From the IMG/VR virus record IMGVR_UViG_3300036853_000446, positions 343,635 through 407,634 of that record: 64,000 nucleotides of DNA; one strand, 5' to 3'. The notes beneath the pieces are model-generated. The model saw only the letters and a list, made by a program, of their open reading frames with translations, was not told where the DNA came from and searched no databases. Source of the DNA: a virus. Position 1 is the stretch's first letter, and every line of letters begins with the position of its first letter. Positions 39,611-49,194 of the stretch are shown here, in pieces. A program made the translations under genes and the position numbers.

Positions 39611-40698
39611 GCGGCATCCTCGACAGCGGCAGACTCCAGAATCTCTTTGAGTTCGGGAGGCGAGGTTACCACCTGGGCAAGCGCCTTCAGAATCGGTTTG
39701 CCCCCGCCGCGCATCTTCGTGATGACCTTGTGACTGCCCGGAGAGTAGTACGTCCCGAAGATGGCCTTCAGGATACCCTTCTTGTCGAGCGCCTTGGACA
39801 GCTCCGGGCCGAGCTGAAATTCACGGCCATTGACCGTAATCACAACGGGGTTCCCTTCCCCGAGCTTCCCATAGACGATGTTGATCCGAATGTCCCTCTT
39901 GCGGTTCTGCCAGGGGTCGTCCTCGCCAACCAATCCGAGCAGGCTGACCGCGTCCTTGAAGGAAACCGCCTTGGTCAGATGGTCATCCATGCGCTCGGTA
40001 AACTTGGCCCCTTCGGGTATCATGTTGACTTTGGCCCCGTAGCCCTTCTTCAACTCGTGCGGAAATTCCCCGTAGAGGTCTCGAATCACTTTCGGGGCGA
40101 GCGTTCGGAATTCCCCGCGGACCTTCCTTTGAAGCATCCACCACTCGTCGATGTCTTCTCCAGTGTATGCATTCCTCGCCGTGTAATGCTGGGCGGCGAC
40201 GAACACGTGGGTCTCTCCATCCACGCCATAAAGGACGTAAGCCGATGATCGGGTGTCACCGTACCCGCCATAGCTCGTCTGGGTCTTGAATTTCCAATCG
40301 ACCTGATGGACGCCCGCCTCGGCGAACGCCTCCTCGAAGGTGATCCGCACGGGATCTGGCTTAGGACGCCCCTTTGGATTGGCGATTGGGCCATCCCAGG
40401 GTTCCGTCTCGGGTGCCGGCGGATCGCGAGGGGCGCCTAGATCGCGGTCGGGTCGCAAGTGCCCCGTCAGAACGTCTTTCGCAATGTTGTAGGGCTTGAG
40501 GGCGGTCTGGTCCGCCGCCTCCGCCGGATTCTCCCGTAGGATCTCGGTGACCTTGGCCCTGTACGCCGTCTGCACCTGAGCATCCGTCGGTCTGTCCGTT
40601 GAAGGAAAACCTAGCGTCTCGAGCGCTTCGGCGTAGGTGAAAGCCTTGAAAACCCGGTAGCGGGTGGCGACGCGAGAAGCGATGCTGGGCATATCCAT
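39607..40698 (-). CDS. J-domain-like protein with terminal RVAxRY motif
   Basis: A 363-residue protein starting 'MDMPSIASRVATRYRVFKA', a strong copy of the terminal motif. Residues 20-75 ('FTYAEALETLGFPSTDRPTDAQVQTAYRAKV' in parts, then 'ALKPYNIAKDVLTG') look like the helices of a DnaJ J-domain, but the HPD tripeptide is replaced ('ENP'), so Hsp70 stimulation is doubtful. The remaining 280 residues are mixed alpha/beta and unassigned. Possibly a virion or ejected protein. Confidence 0.6.
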   Translation of the reverse strand: MDMPSIASRVATRYRVFKAFTYAEALETLGFPSTDRPTDAQVQTAYRAKVTEILRENPAEAADQTALKPYNIAKDVLTGHLRPDRDLGAPRDPPAPETEPWDGPIANPKGRPKPDPVRITFEEAFAEAGVHQVDWKFKTQTSYGGYGDTRSSAYVLYGVDGETHVFVAAQHYTARNAYTGEDIDEWWMLQRKVRGEFRTLAPKVIRDLYGEFPHELKKGYGAKVNMIPEGAKFTERMDDHLTKAVSFKDAVSLLGLVGEDDPWQNRKRDIRINIVYGKLGEGNPVVITVNGREFQLGPELSKALDKKGILKAIFGTYYSPGSHKVITKMRGGGKPILKALAQVVTSPPELKEILESAAVEDAA

Positions 40699-40719
40699 AA
40701 GGCTGATAGAACCTTTTTT

Positions 40720-41340
40720 CTATTTGCCGTACTTCGCGAGCAGGTCATCGACGTCCGTCGCCCGGATAGAGGACGTACTCTTCACTGTCACGTGCTTTAT
40801 CTCTTGATCGACGATGATGACGTGCTCGACGTCCTGAGCCCTTACACCGTCGGGCACGGCGACCTCGATTGGCTTCGTTGCGCCGGGCGGTGTCACTTTG
40901 ATCGTCTTCGGATCTGAAAAGAGGCCCGGCATCTCGATCGCCACGACATGCGCTTGTGTGATGCCCTTCGAATCGGCTTCGCCGATGTGGATGAGCGTTC
41001 CGTCCGCCCGAATGCGCTCGGGAGGTATCGAGTTGGCGACGGCGATCGCCTTCTGGGTGACCTTCTTGCCGAGCAGCATGCCGATCAGGCCACCGACCTG
41101 GATATTCTTCGCGCCGAATAGGATCAGAAGCGCGGCCCCCAAGACGAGCACGACCACGGGAATGGGCGCGATGACGTACTTGCGCAGAAGCGGCCAAAGC
41201 TTCAGCGCACTAGAGGGCCTCGGCGAGGACGGCGGAGGCTCCGAAATTCCCGTCGGTGGCTCGGGCGGAGCCGGCGGCGCGCTCGAGGGCTGAGTCACGT
41301 CGATGATCATCGGGGTCGGGTAGCGGTCGTCGTCGGTCAT
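40720..41340 (-). CDS. Membrane-anchored hypothetical protein
   Basis: A 206-residue protein: Pro/Ser-rich N-terminal 45 residues, one transmembrane segment ('IPVVVLVLGAALLILFG', about 59-75), then a soluble C-terminal domain with strands ('VEHVIIVDQEIKHVTVKS'). The N-terminal tail would be cytoplasmic. It is coupled (ATGA) to the next gene and may form a membrane complex with it. Confidence 0.6.
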   Translation of the reverse strand: MTDDDRYPTPMIIDVTQPSSAPPAPPEPPTGISEPPPSSPRPSSALKLWPLLRKYVIAPIPVVVLVLGAALLILFGAKNIQVGGLIGMLLGKKVTQKAIAVANSIPPERIRADGTLIHIGEADSKGITQAHVVAIEMPGLFSDPKTIKVTPPGATKPIEVAVPDGVRAQDVEHVIIVDQEIKHVTVKSTSSIRATDVDDLLAKYGK

Positions 41341-41768
41341 GTGCTCGCCTCTGGCGACTTCGGCGGTAACGACAGCGGACCAGGGCTTAGCGAGCCGGGC
41401 ATTTCGATCCCCTTACTCGCGAGCACCCTCTTGACGACCTTGTAGATGGCGCTCGAGAACCACCCCACGACGCCGCCATAGAAGATGCGCCCAACCGCTG
41501 TCTGTACGGATTCGGGAAAGAAGTAGGTGATCTTGAGCAGACCGAGCAGACCACCTACAAACACCGGAATTCCGTAAAGAATTACCTGCTGGTACCAGCG
41601 TGCGAGCCTCGTGCTATACGTAATGGAGGGGGCGTTTTCGTCCGCTTTCTTTCGGAGCGCTGGCCACTGTGTCTCGACGACGCGACGGATAAAGAACGTC
41701 GCGATCACGATCGAGACGGCAAAGACCATGGTTCCCAAGTTGAGGAGCTGATTGAGGGCGCTGTCCAT
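41337..41768 (-). CDS. Membrane protein, three predicted segments
   Basis: A 143-residue protein with hydrophobic stretches at about 12-28, 65-80 and 93-110, and a Pro/Ser-rich C-terminal tail. The size and the three segments recall class I holins, but no endolysin gene is adjacent, so the role is unproven. ATG 41768. Confidence 0.5.
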   Translation of the reverse strand: MDSALNQLLNLGTMVFAVSIVIATFFIRRVVETQWPALRKKADENAPSITYSTRLARWYQQVILYGIPVFVGGLLGLLKITYFFPESVQTAVGRIFYGGVVGWFSSAIYKVVKRVLASKGIEMPGSLSPGPLSLPPKSPEAST

Positions 41769-41851
41769 GTGGTGTTCCCGAGCCTTTCACCCATGGCGGG
41801 GGTATCAATAAATTAAAGGATCAAATCCGCGGACCCGTCCCTATTCACGGG

Positions 41852-41871
41852 GAGGAGGGCTGAAATAGCCC
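41852..41871 (+). promoter_or_regulatory. RBS with hairpin before lipoprotein gene
   Basis: AGGAGG at 41852-41857 lies 23 bases before the ATG at 41881, too far to act normally. The stem GGGCT/AGCCC (41857-41861 and 41867-41871) folds out 15 bases and would bring the site to about 9 bases from the start. A structure-dependent ribosome binding site is proposed. Confidence 0.35.
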
Positions 41872-41880
41872 AAAAACCGA

Positions 41881-44025
41881 ATGAGCCGTTTTCGCGAGAT
41901 CCTGGTCCTGAGTCTGCTGGTCGCGGGTTGCGGCGGTGACGCCAATGACACTCTAAAGTCAGCCGGAGGCACCAGTGGCACACAGAACGTCACGCTCGGT
42001 GGCGCAGACTCGACGCCGGGCGTCGGAGGCTCGAACGCCGTCGATCAGGGCGGCGCTGGTGGTAGCACGAGCGGCAGCGCGGGAGCCTCGAGCCAAGCTG
42101 GTTCTGACCAGGGCGGCACGGGTGGCTCGGACGTCATCCCCCAAGGCGGCTCGGATCAAGGCGGCGCTGGTGGCTCGGATCCCATCGATCAGGGCGGCGC
42201 TGGTGGCTCGGTCGGGGGCCAAGGTGGTTCTGACCAAGCCGGTACTGGTGGTTCTGATCAGGGCGGCACGGGCGGCACGGATCAAGGGGGCACGGGTGGC
42301 TCAGGTGGCTCAGACGTCGACCCCGTGCCGGAGTGCGACTACCAGGGCGGAACCTGTACCGGCCTGCTTTACCAGGGATGCGACTACGGTGAGTACGACG
42401 AGTACCAGTGCCAGCTGAACTGCGTCGACAACATCGGCTGCTACGGCTCGTGCGCCAACGGAGACACTCGATGCACGGGCGAGACGGTCGAAACCTGCGT
42501 AGACTACGAGTGGGCGGTCAGTAACCAGTGCCCCTTCCAGTGCGTGAACGGGGCCTGTGAGGGCGCCTGCACGCCAGGAACGGTCGTTTGCGAGGGCACC
42601 TCGACGGCGACCTGCGGATCGGACTTCCATTATGGGAGCCCGGTCGCCTGTCCCACTCACCCTTTCGGCGTGACGTCCTGCTCGGCGGGGATCTGCGGCC
42701 TCACGCCGGTCGCCTGTGACTCGGGCACGGCCGACTGCGACGGCAACTGGTCGTGCGAGTCGAGCCTCTCGAGCACGACGACCTGCGGTGCGTGCAACGT
42801 GGCCTGCCCCTCGGTGACCAACGCGACGGCGACCTGTGACGGAGTGTCTTGCGGCTTCAGCTGTAATGACGGCTTCGCGGATTGCGACGGCAACGCGGCC
42901 AACGGCTGCGAGCAGAACATCTCCACCAACGCCCTCAATTGCGGCGCGTGCGGGTCGAGTTGCTACGGGACGACCTGTGACGCCGGTCAGTGCGAGTTCG
43001 ATTTCGAGGTCGTAAGCGACTACAGCGGGGACGGCACGGTGGTCAACAACCTGACCGTGAGTGCCACGCATGTCTATTGGCTCACGCAGCGCGAGCTGCG
43101 CCGGGCGCCGAAGGCTGGCGGCGAGTACGAGACGCTGGCCACGCTTGCAGGAACGACCGGCCTTACGAGGCCCGTTGTCGTCGTCGAGGCAGGCAAGGTT
43201 TGTTGGGCCGCATCTGACGGCGTTTACACCATGCTCGAGACGGGCGGCACGCCGACGCGGATCTTCGCCACGACCAATCTCACGTCGGTGACCGGCCTGG
43301 TAGGCGCCAACGGCAAGCTCTACTGGAATGACTCTCAGGTCGAGTCGGGCAACAACTGCATCACGCCGTCGACCTTCAACGACCAGAACGCCTTCCTGAC
43401 CTGCAGTCAGTCTCACCGAACAACCTTCCGCACCTACGACCTCGGGACGCACAGCTTCTCGAGCTGGCAACTCTCCGGAAGCGAGTATTCGCCGCCACTC
43501 GCCGTGGTCGGCAACGAGATGTTCGTGGGTGACTATCAGGCGAACTTTGCGGGCAACGCCGGATACGAGATCCGGCTTTCTGCCTTCAATGCAACGACCG
43601 GCGCCTCCCTACGGCAGATCGGCGGCACGCTGCGCCACAATGGCACCTTCAACTCGGCACAGATCCAACTGCTCGGCACGGCCGTCTCGGCTGGCACGAT
43701 GGTATACTCGGGTCTGTTTCACGGTGGCGACGTTAGAGACGCGATTGTCACGGCACCCCTCACGGGTGGTGACCAACTCCTCACGAACAAACTGATCTCG
43801 ACCGTTCTGAGTGGTGAACTCGCCGCTGACGCGACGACGGTCTACTACCTTGAGGGCGGCAACTTTACTAGTGTGCAAGCCGTGTCGCTCACGGGCGTAC
43901 CTCTCGAGCCGATCTTCCACGGCGAGACCGCCGAAGGCATGCAGATCGCGCTCGACGACACCTACGTCTACTTCACCGCGTACGCGAATGGGGGCGAGCG
44001 GGCTATTCTGCGCGCTCCCAAATGA
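41881..44025 (+). CDS. Myxococcota-type Cys-rich lipoprotein with beta-propeller
   Basis: A 714-residue exported lipoprotein. Lipobox 'LLVAGC' (C17), then a Gly/Ser linker (about 30-155) of GGAGGS units, a Cys-rich region (about 155-370) with repeats such as 'CDGNAANGCEQN' and 'NCGACGSSCYG' typical of Myxococcota secreted proteins, and a C-terminal six- or seven-blade beta-propeller-like domain ('THVYWLTQRELRRAPKAGG', 'TYVYFTAYANGG'). A plus-strand island in a minus-strand region. Probably coats the host surface after infection, or was taken from the host. No phage structural role is evident. Confidence 0.75.
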   Translation: MSRFREILVLSLLVAGCGGDANDTLKSAGGTSGTQNVTLGGADSTPGVGGSNAVDQGGAGGSTSGSAGASSQAGSDQGGTGGSDVIPQGGSDQGGAGGSDPIDQGGAGGSVGGQGGSDQAGTGGSDQGGTGGTDQGGTGGSGGSDVDPVPECDYQGGTCTGLLYQGCDYGEYDEYQCQLNCVDNIGCYGSCANGDTRCTGETVETCVDYEWAVSNQCPFQCVNGACEGACTPGTVVCEGTSTATCGSDFHYGSPVACPTHPFGVTSCSAGICGLTPVACDSGTADCDGNWSCESSLSSTTTCGACNVACPSVTNATATCDGVSCGFSCNDGFADCDGNAANGCEQNISTNALNCGACGSSCYGTTCDAGQCEFDFEVVSDYSGDGTVVNNLTVSATHVYWLTQRELRRAPKAGGEYETLATLAGTTGLTRPVVVVEAGKVCWAASDGVYTMLETGGTPTRIFATTNLTSVTGLVGANGKLYWNDSQVESGNNCITPSTFNDQNAFLTCSQSHRTTFRTYDLGTHSFSSWQLSGSEYSPPLAVVGNEMFVGDYQANFAGNAGYEIRLSAFNATTGASLRQIGGTLRHNGTFNSAQIQLLGTAVSAGTMVYSGLFHGGDVRDAIVTAPLTGGDQLLTNKLISTVLSGELAADATTVYYLEGGNFTSVQAVSLTGVPLEPIFHGETAEGMQIALDDTYVYFTAYANGGERAILRAPK

Positions 44026-44083
44026 ATCGTAACTCGAACCCTAAACTCCAACCCCATACCCATACTCAAATCCGGATCAAAGT

Positions 44084-44126
44084 CGGGCTCTCATTCGTAC
44101 TAGATTCGAACCTAGGGCAGAGCCCG
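44084..44126. repeat. Inverted repeat between lipoprotein genes
   Basis: An 8-base inverted repeat, CGGGCTCT (44084-44091) and AGAGCCCG (44119-44126), with an inner CTAG/CTAG stem. It lies 11 bases before the ATG at 44138. There is no U-tract, so a simple terminator is unlikely; it may be an operator or attenuator. Confidence 0.4.
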
Positions 44127-44137
44127 GAAAACCAAAC

Positions 44138-44623
44138 ATGAAACTCCTAAGTGCACTCCTCCTCGTCGTCCCCTTCTTCGCCCTCGCCTGCGGCGCCTCG
44201 CCGACCTCAGTCTCTACGGACGACATCAATTCGGCCCGCCAGGCCCTCGAACAGAACGAGAGCGCAAGCGTCGTCGCTCCGTCGGTCGATGCAGTCGAGA
44301 CCGAAGAGGCCGCCCCACTCGCCCTCGTGGCGGCAGACGCGGGCGCCCCTGCCCTGGAGACGGTCCCCGAAGTCTTAGTGGGCGACGCTGGTGCCGCGGT
44401 GGCTCCTGAAGCCCCCGCTCCTGAAGTCTTAGTGGGCGACGCTGGTGCCGCGGTGGCTCCTGAAGCCCCCGCTCCCATGTGCACAGAGAACGAAACCCGT
44501 CGTAGTGCCCCTCCGAATGAGCAGTACCGCGAGACTTGCATGAGCGGTGAGTGGACGTTCTGCCTGGCAAGCAACTGCCCCTTCAGCATCTATATGGACG
44601 TCGCTCAGACGGACGGGCAGTAA
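44138..44623 (+). CDS. Repeat-bearing lipoprotein
   Basis: A 161-residue lipoprotein with signal and lipobox 'FFALAC' (C18). Two identical 18-residue units ('EVLVGDAGAAVAPEAPAP', about 78-113) form the middle, followed by a small Cys-containing end ('NEQYRETCMSGEWTFCLASNC'). No known family. Plus strand, 112 bases after the large lipoprotein, probably a second surface protein. Confidence 0.65.
   Translation: MKLLSALLLVVPFFALACGASPTSVSTDDINSARQALEQNESASVVAPSVDAVETEEAAPLALVAADAGAPALETVPEVLVGDAGAAVAPEAPAPEVLVGDAGAAVAPEAPAPMCTENETRRSAPPNEQYRETCMSGEWTFCLASNCPFSIYMDVAQTDGQ
44369..44476 (+). repeat. 54-bp tandem duplication
   Basis: Two nearly identical 54-base copies (44369-44422 and 44423-44476, differing at one base) inside the lipoprotein gene, encoding the 18-residue repeat. 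The near identity suggests a recent duplication. Confidence 0.95.
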
Positions 44624-44626
44624 CTC

Positions 44627-44962
44627 CTAGTCACCGTAGACGACTTGATCGGACACTTCGATCGGCGAAACGGGTGACTCGGGAGCTGGTGGCTCCGGCA
44701 CTGATGGCGGCAAAGGCGTCGAGTCAATCAGATCATCGGTCGCCTCGGGTGCCTCAATGTCGGGCACGGCCTCGAGTTGGGACGGGAGGGTGCCCCCCGT
44801 CCAATGTCTCAAGACAGTCTGCTGTTGGCGCGCGAGGCCACGCTGCTCGGGCGTCGCCGTAGGGTCGGACAAGACGCCCTGCAGCCGTCGTTGAGCGTCC
44901 CCTGCGGCCCGGGCGCGCAACGGCGTTGGGATGTCTTTGTAGGTGAGCCTCTTGATTCCCAT
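44627..44962 (-). CDS. Hypothetical small protein
   Basis: A 111-residue protein; helical basic N-terminus ('MGIKRLTYKDIPTPLRARAAG') and Pro/Glu-rich C-terminus. It follows the large tail gene by 3 bases and is likely co-transcribed with it. Could be a chaperone or small structural protein. Confidence 0.5.
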   Translation of the reverse strand: MGIKRLTYKDIPTPLRARAAGDAQRRLQGVLSDPTATPEQRGLARQQQTVLRHWTGGTLPSQLEAVPDIEAPEATDDLIDSTPLPPSVPEPPAPESPVSPIEVSDQVVYGD

Positions 44963-44965
44963 GAT

Positions 44966-47900
44966 TTAGTCTCCGATTCTCGGTTTGAGCGAAACCTTAT
45001 GACCGAGCACAATCTTCGATAGATTCGATGCATCGAGGTTGAAGCGCGCGCCGTCGTGCGTGAGCGGCCGTCCCGAGATGCGATAGAGGTCTGCTGCGGA
45101 AAAGCCTTCCCCCGAGCCCTGCGTTCCGCAGAGGACGAAGGCGGGCACGGTGTTGGTCGTGTGCCTGCGAATGGCCGTGGTGACGATGAGAAGCATCAGC
45201 TCGCTGCCCGCGGAGACCTCGGATGCCCCGATCGCGGTGACCGTGTTGCGCACCAGGTAGGCGATGCCACACAGGGTGGCGTTGCTCGTGACCGACGGCT
45301 CGAGCCGCGCAAAGGCTCCCGCCAGCTCGCCGCCGGGGAACGGACCAGATGCCACGAACGCCGAGCCCCCGCGCGTGGTCCTGTAGTTCGTCAAGACGGA
45401 CATGTTGCCGGTCTCGCCATCGACGTGCACGAGGACCTGCCCGGGCCCACCGCTGCCCGGCGTAGCTGTCTGGACGGGCAGAGCGACCTGTTCGAGGGAG
45501 CTGCTCCGAGCCACGTTCACGAGCTGGCCAAGTGATGGATCTCTGAACAAGAGGCCGACCGCTCCCGCGCCAGAGTCGATGGACTCCCCACGGAAATCGC
45601 GCGAGCCAAACAGCGCTCCCATCGGCAACTGCTCCGTGCACCCGTGGTAGCTCGTGCCGAGCGCGAAATGGTCGTCAGCGCTCGACAGGGCGCCATAGGA
45701 GTACGTGGGACGGGGCGAGACGGGGTTCTCAGGTGGATATAGAGCGGCGTTTTCGTATCCGGCACTCCGGAAGTCGAGTTCGCCCCTCGTGCTCGAAAAA
45801 TCCCCCGCGATGCGGCCCGTTCCGAGCGTCGTCATGAAGCCCTTGGACGCCAAGACCTGGAGGACCTTCTGATTCGGCTTCGTGAGCGATTTCTCATCAA
45901 TTTCGGTGTAGCCAATACTGTTCGCGACGCCCGACGTCAGCGGGCCGACGCTCTGACCGATGTCCTGCTGACTGAGCTGACTGCCCCAAGCATCCCCCTG
46001 GTAAGGCGTGCGACTGTAGGTGACAGCGATCGAGTCCGAGTTTTGCGAAGGCGCGGGCACAACCAGCGACACACCACCCGTCGGGACGTTTGGGTTAACC
46101 GTGGCATTCTGCGCTGGCACACGGTCCTTCGTGAGGACGATGCGACAATCCTGCTCGAGGTCGAATGCGCCACGATCGAAGCCGAATATGTTTGACTCGA
46201 TGACATAGTGCGCGGCCTCAAACGAAGTCAGGGCGTGCGGGCTTTTCGTGATATCGATCGCATCCGCATTGAGGATGAACGTCGAGTCGCCGTCATCGTC
46301 GATCTCGATCCATAGGACGGGCCCATCGAAATACTGGCGTAAGAGGTTGACAGCGCCCGACCCCGTCCGGCTACGGGTCGAGGGGTCGTAGGCAGACCCG
46401 GCATGGGTCCCCGTCTTATAGTCGTCAGCGTCGTAAACCGCAAAGAGTCGTGCAATGCCGTAAAAAGGAGGGAGTTCGAGCCCTCGACGGCCCAGTCCTC
46501 GTTTGTCATTGAAGAAGCGGGCACCCGCGAATGACGTGCCCCCATCCACAAAGGCCACATTGAACGTTGCAGGCGTCCGTGTCGATGCAATGGTGCCCAA
46601 CTCAATCGTTGAGAACGAGGCAAATGTTCGAGCCGGTGGAAGGGGGACCAACGTCCGAATCTCCGAGGTACTGAGATTTCCTTCGGTGACCAGGAACCCG
46701 AAGTTTATACCCTCTGGGAATGTAGCGTCCGTCGTATGACGGACAGGGACATGAACAGCTCCCCATCCAGGTATGAGACTTCTAGGCAAAACGATATACG
46801 TGTTTTTTCGAGTGGCGGTCGTGTCGTACATCCCGCTGAACAGATCGAGTGGATCAGTTCGTGGACCCCACTTATCGCTCGGGTTCGGCATGAGTCCATC
46901 CGCCGCTCCGGACCCGTGAATCACGTCATTCTTGATGGCTTGAAAATGGTTGACGGCATCAGTGCCAAACGAACTTGAGGGGAGGGCAACTTTCCTAAAT
47001 GGTGTCAGAAGGAGTGTCTTGCTCCCCGGATCGACGTAGCTCTCCGCAGTCGTAGGCAGCTGTCCAGCAAACATGCCCTTCCGAAACTTTGACCATAGTG
47101 GCGCCCACGCGGCACTCATCGGAACGTGATTTGCCGGGATACCTTGCTGCCTCGTCAAAGTCCCCGAAGTCGGGTTGAGAAATGCCACGCTGTGCACGCT
47201 GTCCGGCTTGCGGGCAAGGCCTCGTCCAGCTCCGTACTGAACATGAAAGGTGATGAAGAGGGCCTTCTGCACGCCGCCCGTGAAGGCTGACCCGAGGGTA
47301 ATAACCAGATCTGAATTGATGCCGCTGGGCGTCGCAACAGTGAAGCCTGCGCTACCGACAGCGAGATCACTCGCGTCGCCCGCGATGCGGATCTTCACCA
47401 CGGGTTGCGACGCAGCGTCAATCGCCGGGAACTGCACCTGATCGCCGTCCGATCCAGGCACGGTGTTGTCTTTGAACTGTGAGATCGGGACCGTAATGAT
47501 GTCCCCCTCGGAGAACTTCCCGTCTGTGACCGCAGTGCTCGTCGCGATCAAGTTGAGGTCCCAAACCGCAGAGATCGCATGTCCGGAGCGATCTGGCGGG
47601 TTCGCGATGAATTCGATCGGCTGCAAACACGAAGCGTCCGACCAGATCTGCCGAATGTTGTCTGGGCTATCGAGCCTCGAAACCCCCAGTGCAGCGGCGG
47701 ACGCTGAGATCTTGTCCTGGTAGAGAACGAAGGGGCCTTGAGGCCCGGCCCCGGACCGCTTCCAATTCGCGCGCAGCTCGCCGCGCAAGAGTTGGTCCAG
47801 AGCCTGGTCGAGTAACGACGAATACTCGAAGCCGCTCGGGTTGACCATGTGTCGCAGGTCGAGGATGTCCGTCTTCGCAATCTGATCGGCGAAGAGCCCG

Positions 47901-49081
47901 TCGGGACGCCCCGGAAACAGGGTAACGGGCGTCCCCGGGGCATGTGACTCCGCCTTGCTCCCAAGCTGGCCACGGATGATCGTCGCCGTCACGCCCGTGA
48001 TTGACGGGTACGACATGACCTCGTCGCCGACCTTGATCAATACGGGCGTCGCCGGGGTCCCGAGAGGGAGCGCGATGTTGGTCACCGTCGAGAGAGTCAG
48101 CGTTGTTTGCGTTGCCGACATCGGCGCGGCGAGCACGGCTACGGCTGTGAAGTTCCTCCAACCCGTACGGTCGATCGAGGTCGGGTTCCGGTTGAACGCT
48201 CCGTTCAAATTCTGCCCTGGGTCTCCGTCCCAAGGAACCGAATTGCGCCGGAACACGGCGCACATGGGAATGGCGTACGTGTAGCCGTCGACGGTCCCGA
48301 GCGAATTGGCGGTGCCGTCCCCCGCGCGCCAGAGGCCCGGGTCCCCGAGCGCCTGCCGCATGTTCGTGAACTGGTGCGCTGTGTCCGAACCGGCCGCGCC
48401 GCGTCCCTTGACGTTGGCCGGGTCGAAGCCATCCGGGAAAGTCTGAAGACCTACGAGTCCCGTCACGACACGAATCCGGTACTGGATTTGAACCCGCTGC
48501 GTCGTCTCGAAACCTAAAGATGGATCGATCATGTCGTCCGAAAGGAACGAATAACCCCCTTCGACATTGCCGTAGCGATAAACCCCCGAACTCGACGGCT
48601 TATTGAGAGCGCTCGGGCTCGGAGGAAGCCGTGCCTGCCACACCTCCAGAAAAACAACATCGATGCGCCCCCCGCCCGAGTTGCTTGGCGGAGGCGCCAG
48701 CGTGATGCGGTTCCAGGTGTCTGCGTCGTTCGGTGCGCCCGGCGGCGTACCCGTCAGCGTGCCGGTCACGGGAATGAGCCAGCCGTTGACCGAGGCCCAC
48801 TGGATAGCCTTCATCTCGCCCGTGCGCTGCTGCCCGAACCGGAACCAGTTCGACCACGTGGGTCTCGTAACGTAAGAGTCGCTGTCTTGAATGCCGGTCC
48901 CGAGCCATCCCGACGGGGTTGTCTGGCTCACAACCGAACGCAGCGACTCTTGGGAGATGTCCGAGAGGAGGCTAAACTCGGCATCTAACGGGGGTCGGCC
49001 CTGCTGGAAGATGACGTTCGTAAACTGCGTCTGCGCCGCATCGACGACTCGTGAGACTCCAGGACCGTAATTCTTAACCAT
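44966..49081 (-). CDS. Large tail-fibre/baseplate-like protein A
   Basis: A 1371-residue protein starting at ATG 49081, which has GGAG 8 bases upstream. The N-terminal 350 residues match the tail protein at 53623-56316: 'QQGRPPLDAEF' (cf. 'QSSKPVLDSEL'), 'SGWLG', 'NGWLIPV', 'VFLEVWQARLPPSPS', 'RVQIQYRIRVV', 'GLWRAGDG' and 'AVFRRN'. The rest is beta-rich, with many Thr/Ser/Gly. The domain order suggests a fibre with a conserved attachment head. Longer in-frame GTG/ATG starts to 49162 are less likely. Confidence 0.7.
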   Translation of the reverse strand: MVKNYGPGVSRVVDAAQTQFTNVIFQQGRPPLDAEFSLLSDISQESLRSVVSQTTPSGWLGTGIQDSDSYVTRPTWSNWFRFGQQRTGEMKAIQWASVNGWLIPVTGTLTGTPPGAPNDADTWNRITLAPPPSNSGGGRIDVVFLEVWQARLPPSPSALNKPSSSGVYRYGNVEGGYSFLSDDMIDPSLGFETTQRVQIQYRIRVVTGLVGLQTFPDGFDPANVKGRGAAGSDTAHQFTNMRQALGDPGLWRAGDGTANSLGTVDGYTYAIPMCAVFRRNSVPWDGDPGQNLNGAFNRNPTSIDRTGWRNFTAVAVLAAPMSATQTTLTLSTVTNIALPLGTPATPVLIKVGDEVMSYPSITGVTATIIRGQLGSKAESHAPGTPVTLFPGRPDGLFADQIAKTDILDLRHMVNPSGFEYSSLLDQALDQLLRGELRANWKRSGAGPQGPFVLYQDKISASAAALGVSRLDSPDNIRQIWSDASCLQPIEFIANPPDRSGHAISAVWDLNLIATSTAVTDGKFSEGDIITVPISQFKDNTVPGSDGDQVQFPAIDAASQPVVKIRIAGDASDLAVGSAGFTVATPSGINSDLVITLGSAFTGGVQKALFITFHVQYGAGRGLARKPDSVHSVAFLNPTSGTLTRQQGIPANHVPMSAAWAPLWSKFRKGMFAGQLPTTAESYVDPGSKTLLLTPFRKVALPSSSFGTDAVNHFQAIKNDVIHGSGAADGLMPNPSDKWGPRTDPLDLFSGMYDTTATRKNTYIVLPRSLIPGWGAVHVPVRHTTDATFPEGINFGFLVTEGNLSTSEIRTLVPLPPARTFASFSTIELGTIASTRTPATFNVAFVDGGTSFAGARFFNDKRGLGRRGLELPPFYGIARLFAVYDADDYKTGTHAGSAYDPSTRSRTGSGAVNLLRQYFDGPVLWIEIDDDGDSTFILNADAIDITKSPHALTSFEAAHYVIESNIFGFDRGAFDLEQDCRIVLTKDRVPAQNATVNPNVPTGGVSLVVPAPSQNSDSIAVTYSRTPYQGDAWGSQLSQQDIGQSVGPLTSGVANSIGYTEIDEKSLTKPNQKVLQVLASKGFMTTLGTGRIAGDFSSTRGELDFRSAGYENAALYPPENPVSPRPTYSYGALSSADDHFALGTSYHGCTEQLPMGALFGSRDFRGESIDSGAGAVGLLFRDPSLGQLVNVARSSSLEQVALPVQTATPGSGGPGQVLVHVDGETGNMSVLTNYRTTRGGSAFVASGPFPGGELAGAFARLEPSVTSNATLCGIAYLVRNTVTAIGASEVSAGSELMLLIVTTAIRRHTTNTVPAFVLCGTQGSGEGFSAADLYRISGRPLTHDGARFNLDASNLSKIVLGHKVSLKPRIGD

Positions 49082-49194
49082 TTGGCATCTCCATCTGATC
49101 CGTCCCGCTTTACTTACCCATGCTCGTGTTCGGGGCGCCCCGCCTGTATCGAATGGTATCAATACAATCCCGATTTGAACGACCTACCACGACG

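Noticed and set aside
42310-43470. 386-codon minus-strand open frame
   Set aside because: It is antisense to the Cys-rich lipoprotein, which has a signal peptide and clear Cys repeats; the reverse frame is Arg/Ala-rich composition only.
44095-44116. T-loop-like GTTCGAATC on the minus strand suggesting a tRNA
   Set aside because: The 5-base T-stem does not pair properly, and the would-be body runs into the lipoprotein gene; no anticodon arm or acceptor stem is present.
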